Of a stretch of DNA of 64,000 bases, positions 46,901 to 58,900 are shown piece by piece. This DNA is from Patagioenas fasciata (lineage: Eukaryota > Chordata > Aves > Columbiformes > Columbidae): the NCBI RefSeq assembly GCF_037038585.1, contig NC_092541.1, positions 4,709,445 to 4,773,444 of the forward strand, given 5' to 3'. A program made the position numbers and the translations under genes. Every line of letters starts with the position of its first letter. The first letter of the stretch is position 1. The notes beneath the pieces are model-generated. The model saw only the letters and a program-made list of their open reading frames with translations, did no database searches and was not told where the DNA came from.

Positions 46901-49900
46901 CAATTTGAGGCCGTTTCTTCTGGTCCTAACGTGTGATGTGCAATGGGAGCATTGGAGAGAAAATAGGCTGCAGGTTCCAGGAGTCCTGGGAGGCTGGAAC
47001 TCAAGATGCGAAAGCTTAAAGCGTCCTTGGCAGCGCTGCCCTGTGACATCCGTCCAGGCGCCGGTGGTGCACGGTACAGCCTTGAACTGCTGCATTTATG
47101 CCATAAGAACTAATTCAGGAACAGCCAACGCTGCTGTGCTGCTGGGACCGACAAGAGGAGGGTCCTGTGAGCCGCAGCACTGGGATGTGTAGAATCATAG
47201 AATGGTTTTGGACGGAAGAGGCCGTTAAGATCGAGTCCAACCGTTAACCCACATCTGGCACTTTCTCTCATGTTTTGTGCTGGCAGAGAACCCGTGTGAG
47301 CACTGGGGTGAGGAGAGGGAGAGGACACCCCTGCGTTCAGTGGAACAGGGTGTTCCTCCTGCTGCTCTGGGTGTTTTCCGGTTTAATCACCATCTCTTTA
47401 ATGATCAGATTTCCTTAAGTTGTCCCGCGGGCACTCATGAAAACCCGTGTCCATTGAGCCAAGTCCTTTTCGTGGTTTTAACACAATAAAGCTCGTGCAA
47501 GAATCACCGAATAGCTGGGGTTGATCTCCAGAGGTCCCTTCGAACCTCAACCATTCTGCGGTTTTTGTGTGAACTGTATTGTGTTAAAAACACTTCTGGA
47601 TATTGAAAATGTAGTGAAGTTTTGCAAAATGGAGCTTGAGGGGAGCATCACCCGCAGAGCACAGCACAGATTACAGACGCCATCTGAAACGGTGCGTGTC
47701 GCCCACAGAGAGATGGGATTCGGCCGAGCAGAAGCAGCCGCGTTATTTAACGTGCCCGGTACCCGAGGAGGTTTTGCTGCGTATCTGTCATAGCGTGGAG
47801 TGCACAAGCAGCACGTGGTGCTGGACTTGAGATACATTCTGTTATATTTATGCGTTTCCTTAGAGCAAAATTTGCACGTTCCCGGATGAGAATAACACAG
47901 CCGAACGCGCGAGGAGGAAGCGATTTGTTATGGATTAAAAAGGCAGCTGAGGAATAGTGCTGTAAAAAGGTTTAATCCGGGAGCTCTGCGTTCGGTTCTC
48001 GCCAGGAATATCCTCCCTAATGCGTTTATCAGGGCATGCCCTTCACCAAACAGTCCCCTTGCAAATGAAGGGGAAATGATAAAATGGTGAGCCCCTTTTA
48101 TTTTAATGTGTGTGAAGTGCCCAAGAGGTTGTGTATCTCAGAATTAATATTTTTTTTTATTACAAGAATATCTATTTGAATCTCTTGTTACGCTTCAGAT
48201 TCAGGTGCATAAATCTGTATCAAGGCTGAAAATATCACATGTATCACCGAATCCCAGGATGTCAGGGGTTGGAAGGGCCCTGGAAAGCTCATCCAGTGCA
48301 ATCCCCCCATGGAGCAGGAACACCCAGCTGAGGTTCCACAGGAAGGTGTCCAGGCGGGTTTGAATGTCTGCAGAGAAGGAGACTCCACAACCTCCCTGGG
48401 CAGCCTGGGCCAGGCTCTGACACCCTCACCCCCAACAAGTTTTTTCTGATATTTCAGTGGAACCTCCTGCGTTCCAGTTTGCACCCATTGCCCCTTGTCC
48501 TGTCACTGGTTGTCACCCAGAAGAGCCTGGCTCCACCCTCCTGACACTGCCCCTTTCCATATTGATCCCCAGGAATGAGTCCCCCCTCAGTCTCCTCCAG
48601 CTCCAGAGCCCCAGCTCCCTCAGCCTTTCCTCCCACGGGAGATGCTCCACTCCCTTCAGCATCTTGGTGGCTGCGCTGGACTCTCTCCAGCAGTTCCCTG
48701 TCCTTCTGGAGCTGAGGGGCCACAACTGGACACAATATTCCAGGGGTGGTCTCCCCAGGGCAGAGCAGAGGGGCAGGAGAACCTCTCTGACCTATTGACC
48801 ACGTCACGGGTAACTGAGCATTATTGAGTGAAAATAATGAATTAGTTCTTCTCTAAATAGCAGGGACTCCAGGAGAATTACATTTCGACATGAAGAGTGG
48901 ATTTGATGTAGTTTCTCGGATTCTGGTCTCAAATGGCCGCGGGGCTGGGCAGAGGTTGGTGGCTCGGGGGAAATCGCTGCGATGTGTGGTAGGGTGGGAG
49001 CGGTTCCTGCTCTCGCTGCTGGGATTCGAGGCCGTTTCAGGAGAAAATCCTTCCCGAGTTGCTTTGGGCCATTGGTTGACCCTGACAAACAGTTTCTGTT
49101 CCAGCGCCGGCAAATGTGGATCTGACAAAGAAAATAGTTGTGTTTTGATGCTAAAAATAACAGCCTGGAAGGTCGAGTCGAGCTTTCCTCCAAATTACAT
49201 TCTGCAGCCTATAGCTGGTGACAGAGAAATCCTGACTTTTCCAGCCTTTTTGCTACTTCAGGGGAATTTGAAACTCAGTTTTCATCCCTTTTTGTGCAAT
49301 AATTCTGCAGAATCGGGGGGTCGGGGTGTGGGATGGGACTGGGGCTCCTCCCCATACCCCACATGCTGCTTCATGATGGGATGGGGTAACCTGGGCCCAG
49401 AGCGGGGTTTGGGGGTTTTAGCTGCCGATTCATGATATTAGTGGAGGGGAAAGAAAATTGAACAGACAGTGTTGAAATAGGGTTGATCCTTTGACGTTGG
49501 GGACAAAGAAAAGGAAGGTGGAGAGCACTCCCACAACATTTGTTGCATTATTTTTTTAATAGAGATAGTCTGGAAATGACTCTTTAACTTAATTTTCTTC
49601 TGTTTGTTACTCATTTGTGATGTTTCCTATACTGTAGGAAATATTCTTTGCATCATGATGTTTCTTTCGAGAAGTTTATAGAGAGATTCGGTGGAGTTGG
49701 AGAGCAGCTGAGATTAAACCTGCGCCTGCCAGCGCTGCCCTGGGCTGTGGGGTTTGACGTGTGTGTACCCAGAATGGACCCTGCTCCAATCTCAGTTTGC
49801 TGAGTAATATCGGGAAGCAGGGCAGTGACATCTGCATTCCACCCTCGTTTCCCCACGTGGTCTCTCTAAGCCAGCCCAGCAGGACACAGAACCACAGAAG

Positions 49901-52900
49901 CCCAGGCTGGTTGGGTTGCAGGATCCCTGTAGATCCCCAGCCCCACCTGCTCACACAGGGTCCCAGAGCAGATCACACAGGTGGGTCCAGGGGGTTTGAA
50001 TGGCTCAGAGAAGGAGACTCCACACCCGCTCTGGGCAGCCTGGGCCAGGCTCTGGCACCGCAAAGGAAAGGAGTTTCTCCTCATGTTCACATGGAGCCTC
50101 CTGTGTTTCAGTCTGTGCCCGGTGCCCCTCACCCTGGCGCTGGGCACCACTGAACAGAGTCTGGTCCATCCTGACACCCACCCTGAGCTATTGATCCCAT
50201 TGAGCAGACCCCTCTCAGCTTCTCTTCTCCAGCTCAACAGCCCCAGCTCTCAGTGTCTCCTCATCACAAAGATGCTCCAGACCCCTCAGCATCTTTGTGT
50301 CCCTCCCTGGACTCTCTCCAGTGATTCCTTGCCCTTGTTAAACTGGGGAGCCCAGCCCTGGCCCCAGTTGTGCAGATGTGGCCTCCCCAGGCAGAGCAGA
50401 GGGGGAGGATTCCCCTCCCTGACCTGCTGCTCACACTCTTCCTCACACGGCCCAGGTCCCATTGGCCTCTTGGCCACACGGGCACATTGGTGACTCACGG
50501 TCACCCTGTTGTTGAGCAGAGCTCCCAGGTCCCTCTGCAGAGCTGCTTCCCAGCAGGTCCCCCAACCCGTGCTGGTGCCGGGGGTTGTTCCTCCCCAGTG
50601 CAGGACCCTGCACTGGCCCTTGTTGAACTGCACCAGGTTCTTCTTGCCTCGTCCAGCCTGGCCAGGTCTCTGGATGGCAGCGCAGCCTCTGGGGTGTCAG
50701 CCTGTCCTCCCAGTTTGGGATCAGCAAACTTGCTGAGGGTGCACTTGGTCTCTTCATCCAGGTCATTGATGAACAGGTTGAACAGGACCAGACCCAGTAC
50801 TGGCCTTGGGGATCCCCACTGACTACAGGACCACAACCAAACTCTGCACAGTTGATCACAACCCTCTGGGCTCTGCCATCCAGCCAGTTCATGACCCATC
50901 TCACTGTGCGCTCATCCTGAGCTTGCCCGTGGGGATGCTGTGAGGGGTGGTGTGAAAAGCCCTCAGGGTGGTGGTGGAACTGGGTTGTCTCTGGGCTGCT
51001 TTGCCTCACCAGCTTGCAAAATATTCCAGTATTTTGTTACTCAGGAAGATGCGTCTCCCAGTGAACGCTTCGCTACCTGCTGGTGTGTGGCAGGGTGAGG
51101 GGGCGGCGCACGAGCACCTGGGTTCATAGATCATAGAATGATTCTGGTTGGAAAAGACCCTCCAGGTGATGGAGTCCAACTGTTCCCCACCCCGTGTCCT
51201 GAGAACCTCATCTCTCCAGCCCTCCAGGGATGGTGACTCCAGCACTGCCCTGGGCAGCCTGTTCCAATGCCCCACAGCCCTTTGGGGAAGAAATTGTTCC
51301 CCACATCCAACCTCAACCTCCCCTGGCGCAACTTGAGGCCGTTTCCTCTGCTCCTGGCGCTTGTTCCTGGGGAGCAGAGCCCGACCCCCCTGGCTCCAAG
51401 CTCCTTTCAGGCAGTTCAGAGATGAGAAGATCTCCCCTCAGCCTCATTAGTAACTTAACACTTGCCTTGCCGGCATTTTCTAGGTAATTTTTAGCTATTT
51501 TTCTTAGATATTCTGGAAAATGGGAGGGATACAGGACTAAACCGCAGAGCTTTGGGTACAAACATCGGTGCCAAATAAAAGCGTCTGGAAAAACGGTGAA
51601 GAGGGAGAGGAGCTTGATCGTACAACGATGGTGCTCCCTGAGTGCGTTAACGCTCACGAGACCTATTTGTGTTTTATGGATTTCCAAAGCAGAAATAGGT
51701 TTGTATTTGATGGTTTCTTCTCCTGCTCCGCAGCCTATGCAAGCGGCGAGATGTCCCACGGACGAGCTGTCGCTGACCAACTGCGCCGTGGTGAACGAGA
51801 AGGACTTTCCCTCTGGGCAGTAAGTGTGAATTCTTGCTCATTCAACTTCGAAAACAATTCCTTTTTGGTTTAAAATTTGCATGAAGGTGGAATGTAATTT
51901 GGGGTTTGGGAGGCTCAATACCGTCTTTGGAGACCAAAACCTTAAATGTGCCTCTTTCTCAGAGCTGGAGAGACTGAAAAACCAGTCGGTCTTTCTCTGA
52001 ACCATTTCTCCTTGGGAACTGGATTTGCTTAAATAATTATAATCACTATTTTAATGCCGGACTTCAGGCCTTTTATTTTGTTTTGCTGCTGTTCCTGTTA
52101 TATACTTAGAATATTTGGACTATTTCAAGTAGGATTTTATCATTTAATTGTGTTACTGGGAGCATCTTCTGGCTTTCCCATCATCTTGAATGAACGGAGT
52201 CAGCAGAAACTCTTGTTCTGGGGCTTTTCGTGCACAAGAACAAAATGGGAGGAAAAACGAAGTGTGGGCACAACAATTTGGATTCTTTAATTCCAGTTCA
52301 GTGGTGACCGATAGCAGCTGCCTTGGGGTTTTAGTTTTGTGAAAAAGGTGGAAAACACATTAATTTTTCAGCTCAGCCCACACAGAAAGGCTTTGTATTA
52401 AAAGAAGGATGTGCTGCCATCCAGAGACCTGGACAGGCTGGGGAGCTGGGCAGGGAAAAATGTAATGAAATAGAACAAGGGCAAGTGTAGAGTCTTGAAT
52501 GTGGGCAGGAACAACCCCAGGTTCCAGTATAAGTTGGGGAATGAGCTATTAGAGAGCAGTGTAGGGGAAAGGGACCTGGGGGTCCTGGGGACAGCAGGGT
52601 GAGCATGAGCCAGCACTGGGCCCTTGTGGCCAGGAAGCCAATGGTACCTGGGGTGGGTTAGAAGGGGGTGGTCAGTAGGTCAGAGAGGTTCTCCTGCCCC
52701 TCTGCTCTGCCCTGGGGAGACCACACCTGGAATCTTGTGTCCAGTTGTGGCCCCTCAGCTCCAGAAGGACAGGGAACTGCTGGAGAGAGTCCAGTGCAGC
52801 CACCAAGGTGCTGAAGGGAGTGGAGCATCTCCCGTGTGAGGAAAGGTTGAGGGAGCTGGGGCTCTGGAGCTGGAGAAGAGGAGACTGAGGGGGGACTCAT

Positions 52901-55900
52901 TCCTGGGGATCAATATGGAAAGGGGCAGTGTCAGGAGGATGGAGCCAGGCTCTTCTGGGTGACAACCAGTGACTGGACAAGGGGCAATGGGTGCAAACTG
53001 GAACACAGGACGTTCCACTGAAAGAGGAGAAGCAACTTGTTGGGGGTGAGGGTGTCAGAGCCTGGCCCAGGCTGCCCAGGGAGGTTGTGGAGTCTCCTTC
53101 TGTGCAGACATTCAAACCCGCCTGGACACCTTCCTGTGGAACCTCAGCTGGGTGTTCCTGCTCCATGGGGGGATTGCACTGGATGAGCTTTCCAGGGCCC
53201 TTCAACCCCTGACATTCTGGGATTCTGTGAAGCCAATTGAAATAATTAGTTTCCTTGCTTTCCTGCAACTGTATGGTGGCTCTTAAAGATTTCAACATGT
53301 AGATTGTGAACTGAAGGCATTAATTTCAGCAGAAAGTATCACGTGCAGCAGAAGGTTTGGGTTTGCAAAATGGGAAAAAAATTGTTAAAAAAGGTATTAA
53401 ATGATGTGATTGGGGCCTTACCGTGAAATATCTGTCCTGGGTGGGTTCCACTGGGGACGGAGAAGGAAGCGGCAGGGAGCGAGGGGATGACGTGATTTAA
53501 CACTTGATTCATTTTGTCCTGCCCTGGAGAGCTGTCCCGGCCCTTAGTGAGAGACTGAGCTTTAATAAGACACCAAAACAAAGAGAAAACACCTACACCA
53601 ACCTTAAATCAGCACAACTTTTGAAGTCAGAAGCAGGAAAAAGCATCTCCTTGCACAGAGCAGTGTCCTGGTCTCCTCCTATGATGTAGATTTTTTTTTA
53701 AAAGTGGTTCACTGCAAAAATACCTGAACATTGTACCTCATGCATTATAGAAATGTTAATTTCCTCAGATATGGATGTCCTGGGGACACGCAGCTTCCAG
53801 ACCGGCAGCACCAGCTGCCTCCCTTTCATCGCCTGTCTGGAAGCGTGAGGACGAAACATCCCGTAACTGGGGCTGATTCTCCCCGAGAGAGCTGCTTATT
53901 TCTAGAAATCGGGGCTCAGAAAGAAAGCAGCATATGTTTGATTGCGAGCAGATGCTATAAATCGCTTGGAGAAGTGGAAGAGTGCGGAGAAACCCAGCTG
54001 CTGAGGCTGCAGCGATTGTGCTGCATTGCAGATCCGCCGAGAGGACGGCTCTCGTGTTCTGCGGTCACGGGTTCGGTTCGTGCCGTCCTCGCCGCGGCAC
54101 AGCGTGTTCTGGTAGCGGTTGCACGAAGGGCTTGGCTTTCACGCTTCCGTTTGGTGTGGAGCTCGGAGTGCGACCCCGGGCCAGGGGGATGGCTCAGCCC
54201 CCAGGATGTCACTGTGCAGCTTTTTCATGCTTCATTTTCTGCGTCCTGCGAGTCGGGCAAGCGTGGGTCGGTGTTTTGTGCCGCGTGATGCGCTGTGTTG
54301 TTACAGCACCCTCTCGGTTTGATGAGTTACACTGACTTAAGTTCCTGTGACATCTCCCAGTGTATTTTGGAGCGAGAAACAAGTGCTGGAAACACCCAGG
54401 TGGGGAAGGGGACAAGTTGGGGAGGAAACCAGCGCAGGTTATTGGCAATGGCAATTATATTTTTGATGTTGAGAACTGACAAATTATTCTTACCTTTTAT
54501 TCTGCCTTTCACACGGGAAGACCATCCCTCTTATCTCACGCCAGAAAAGGCCGTGAGGAGCCTTGCTGAATAATTTATATGGATTTCCAAACATGCACTT
54601 GGGTCACGACAACCACATGAACACTGCAGGCTCAGGGAAGTGCGACTGGAAAAGGCCCTGGGGGTGTTGGTGCCAGCGGCTGAACATGAGCCAGCGTGTG
54701 CACAGGTGGCCAAGAGGCCACAGGACCCTGGCTGGGACCAGCACTGGTGTGGCCAGCAGGCCCAGGGCAGTGACCGAACCTGTGCTGGGACCTGGGGAGG
54801 ACAAACCGTGAATCCTGGGGGCAGAGCTGGGCCTCTCACACCAAGAAAACCCTTGAGGTGCTGGAGCGAGTGGAGAGAAGGGAACGGAGCTGGTGAGGGG
54901 CTGGAGCACAAGTGTGATGGGAGCGGCTGAGGGAGCTGGGGGGTTCAGCTGGAGAACAGGAGCTGAGGGGAGACCTTCTGATCTCTGAACTGCCTGAAAG
55001 GAGCTTGGAGCCAGGGGGGCCGGGCTCTGCTCCTCAGGAACAAGCGCCAGGAGCAGAGGAAACGGCCTCAAGTTGCACCAGGGGAGGTTGAGGTTGGATG
55101 TGGGGAACAATTTCTTCCCCAAAGGGCTGTGGGGCATTGGAACAGGCTGCCCAGGGCAGTGCTGGAGTCACCATCCCTGGAGGGCTGGACAGACGGACAT
55201 GAGGTTCTCAGGGCATGAGGCAGTGCCAGGAGTGGGTTATGGTTGGACTCAATGATCTTGAGGGGCTTTTCCAAACAAAATGCTTCTGTGATTCTATCAT
55301 TCACAAGCATGAAAACTCACGGACACCCAGGTTAAATTATCTATTGTTTTTTTCTGTTGGTTTGCTCAGCCTGGCCGGAGGTTTTACCCCCAGTTCCCTG
55401 GGCCCTGCCTGGATCTCCTCAGGAGCTGCCGTCAGCTCTGCTGTGCTGCTCGTGGTTCCAGCCAAGGCTCTGCGCGTTAGAGCAGCGGTTCCTTCCCTCC
55501 CAGCTCTGGGGAGGTATCTGGCCCTGGTGACTCATTTTGTTCGTTAATAAGCAGAAGCTGCTAATGAGGCAGAGATTTCCTCCCTGTGTCTCCATGAGCT
55601 CTCCCAGCTCCTTCCTGGTGAACATCAATGTAGGAAAATGCATTGATTTTTTCCCGCTATTGCCTTATTTTGAACATTCTCGCTTATAGCTTGTCAAAAA
55701 CCGCCTGCTCCTGCTGTCTTGGAGAAGAAACGTGGTTGTTCCATTGCCTTTTGGAGACTTTCCTCAAAGAACCTCTCAGGATTTGACCTTTCCTAATCTT
55801 CCTCCTTGGCTGGAGATTTATTTCAGAAAGATGATATTTTTGAGCCAGACTTGGTGCACTGCCCAGGATCCAGCTCCGTCTTAAGCGGCTTCGATCTTGG

Positions 55901-58900
55901 GTCTTTTTCTGGCTGATGAGTTGTTTCTAGTAGGATGTTGTTTGTTATCCCGCCTATTTCCTGATGATGTATTCCAGTAGCATAACTGGGACTTAAATTC
56001 ACCTCCAGGCATGTTTAATTAACACTCTGCAACATAATACCTTGCTTTCCACTTGGTTGTATATTGATATTGATTGGAATTACTCAGGCTGATACACTCA
56101 GTGCTGGAAAGCTCTTGATTTTAGTCCGGGCTTCCTGGGCAGCTGCTCTGGTTTAACTGCTGCTCGGTTTAGAGTGGAGCAGTCCCGAGGGGCGTGCAGG
56201 GAAGGATGGTCTGCCCGGACCTGCTGGTGACGCTTTTCCTCCCGCACCGACGCCGTTGCCGTCACTGCTGCAGGGACACGTTGCTGGCTCACGTTCGACT
56301 CCTTGTTCTCAGCTCCTTTTCTGCAGAGCCCCGTTCCAGCCGGTTGGCTCCCAGCCCGTGCCGCTGCTCGGGGTTGTTCCTCCCCAGTTGGAGGACTTGG
56401 CGTTTTCCTCTGTTGAACTCGCTGGGATTTGCGTCAGTCCCTATCCCCGCCCTGTCCAAGTCCTTCTGAATGGTGGCACCATGAGCACCACAGAATCATC
56501 TTGGTTGGAACAGACCCTCAGGATCATCGAACCCAACCATAACCCAACCCCAGCACTACCCCATGTCCCTAAGAACCTCGTCTGAACACCCTTTAAAGCC
56601 CTCCAGGGATGGTGACTCCAGCACTGCCCTGGGCAGCCTGTTCCAATGCCCCACAGCCCTTTCCGGGAAGAAATTATTCCCCAGATCCAACCTCAACCTC
56701 CCCTGGTGCAACTTGAGGCTATTTTTTTATCATGGATAAGGATATAAGGCTACAGGAGAGTGTCCAGAGGAGGGACACCAATTTGGTGAAGGTTTGGAGG
56801 GGAAGCCGTATGAGGAGCGGCTGCAGTCCCTGGGTTTGCTCAGCTGGAGCAGAGCAGACTGAGGGCAGAGCTCATGGGCTGCAGGTTCAGCAGGGGAGCA
56901 GGAGGGGCAGGGTGAGCTCTTCTCTGTGACAGTGACAGAGCCCAGGGAATGGCAGGAGATGTGCCAGGGAGGGTCAGTGGGACTTGAGGAAAAGGTTCTT
57001 CACCCAGAGGTGCTGGACACTGAACAGGCTCCCAGGGAGGTGTCACGGCCCAACCTGACAGTGTTCAAGAAGAGACTGGACAACGTCCTCAGACACACGG
57101 GGTGAGCTGTGGGGTGTCCTGTGCAGGGACAGCAGTTGGACTCCGTGATCCTGTGGGTCCCTCCAGCTCAGGACATTCCATGATTCCATGAATACGTTCT
57201 CTGCCAGGGTGGGCGCCCAGGACCGTGGGCCTTGTCTGGTGTCCCAGCTCATCCGTCCCTTCGGTTCTGGCCGTGGGGCAGAGGGGACACCCCAGGTCGC
57301 ATGAGCTGGTGGCTCCTGTACCCAGGGGTGTTAAAGTGTCCGCAGTTGAGAAGAACGTGAGGTGTAACCTCATTCCACTGTCACCTCTGCCACCAGCACA
57401 CACAAATCCCACCTGCCTTTGGTTTTGCTTTCTTATGCCAAAGGCAAACGTGCCTTTCATGTGGTCAGAGCTGCCCGGCGTAGTCTGGGGAGAACTCTGA
57501 GCAGCTTTTGAGCTTCTTTGTGTCTGATGGTTCGGTGTAGAGAGCGACAGGAGGCACACGCAGTATTGTTGTGTTTTTATAACTGTTCTGACCTTCAGGT
57601 GCCATCTGAGCTGCTGTCGCTGCTGGAGAGGAGGATCAGCCTCAGCGCCTAGGGGGTTTTACTTATATACAGAAATTCTGCTGCCAGCAACCTTCTAAAC
57701 TACACATTAAATCCTTGTGTGGACTTTGCAGCCGTTTCCTGTTGAAATCACCAACCGCTGGGTTTGCTGCTTAGACTGGGGTAACATATTGATGCTTTGC
57801 TGTTAGATGCTTGAGATACGAAACCAGAGTTCACTTTTAGGTAGAGTAACCTTGACCTTTATGCTTATAGTTTGGTTATTCATGTTTGCATATTGTAATG
57901 CTTGAGGTAAGGGGAGTTAGTAGTAGAATTATCAGTACAAGGTAATTTTTAGTACAGCGTCTTCAGATCACGCTGTATCTCTGATGGGCAGGCTCCCGTG
58001 CGCCTGCGTCGCGGTGCAGCCCTCAACCCTTTATTTTTGCTTTTATGTGGGACCAGCTCCGTTTTCTTTCTTTGAATTATCGCAGCACCGGGAGCGATGC
58101 TGAATATCGGACTGAAATGCCCTTTGTTCTCTCTCCTAGACACGTCGTTGTGAAGACTTCTCCCAACCACAAGTACATTTTCACGCTGAGAACGCATCCC
58201 TCGGTTGTTCCTGGCAGCATCGCCTTCAGCTTGCCCCAGGTACTATTAATATATGGTTTAACTCACTGTTTCACTATAGAATAAAGGAAAATCTCTTCAG
58301 AGATCAGGCTTGAAGGTACCAATTGTGACTGGAGGGAGATGTCTGCATAAATGTATCCTACAGATTGATTTCTGACAGCAAAAATTCAAGGAGACTTCTA
58401 CTATAACTGAAGCAAACTTGCTTTTATTGCTTCCATCTATTTGTAGTGCACGGTGGGATAAAAATACTAGAAAAGGTGTAAATCAACCTCTGAAAATACA
58501 CCAGAAACAAACAATTTCAGAAAGAAAAGCCAAAGCGGTGTCTGCTGTTCTTTGTGGGTTTGTATTGCTCCCGATTTCCTTGGGCTTTAACGGGTTTTCT
58601 TTGCTATTTTGATCTTTTAAAGACCCGCAGGAGTTTCATCGTTAGTGTTGCCAGATGAAAAGTGCAATGTAATGCATTAAATAGATTTAACTTGTCTCCT
58701 CTTTCTTAATTAAGTCAAGTTAGCACCTGGTGATTGGTGGTTAGAATAAATAATTGATACAATTAACTTCTAGATAGAAAAATGAACCTTGTGGCCTTTA
58801 ACTGGCTTAGGCAGTGGGTCACAAAACATAAAACTGAGACAACCACGGTCGCTGATTTAATGCTGTTGTCATTTCCTGCCTGGAAATGGAGTCTCTGTGT

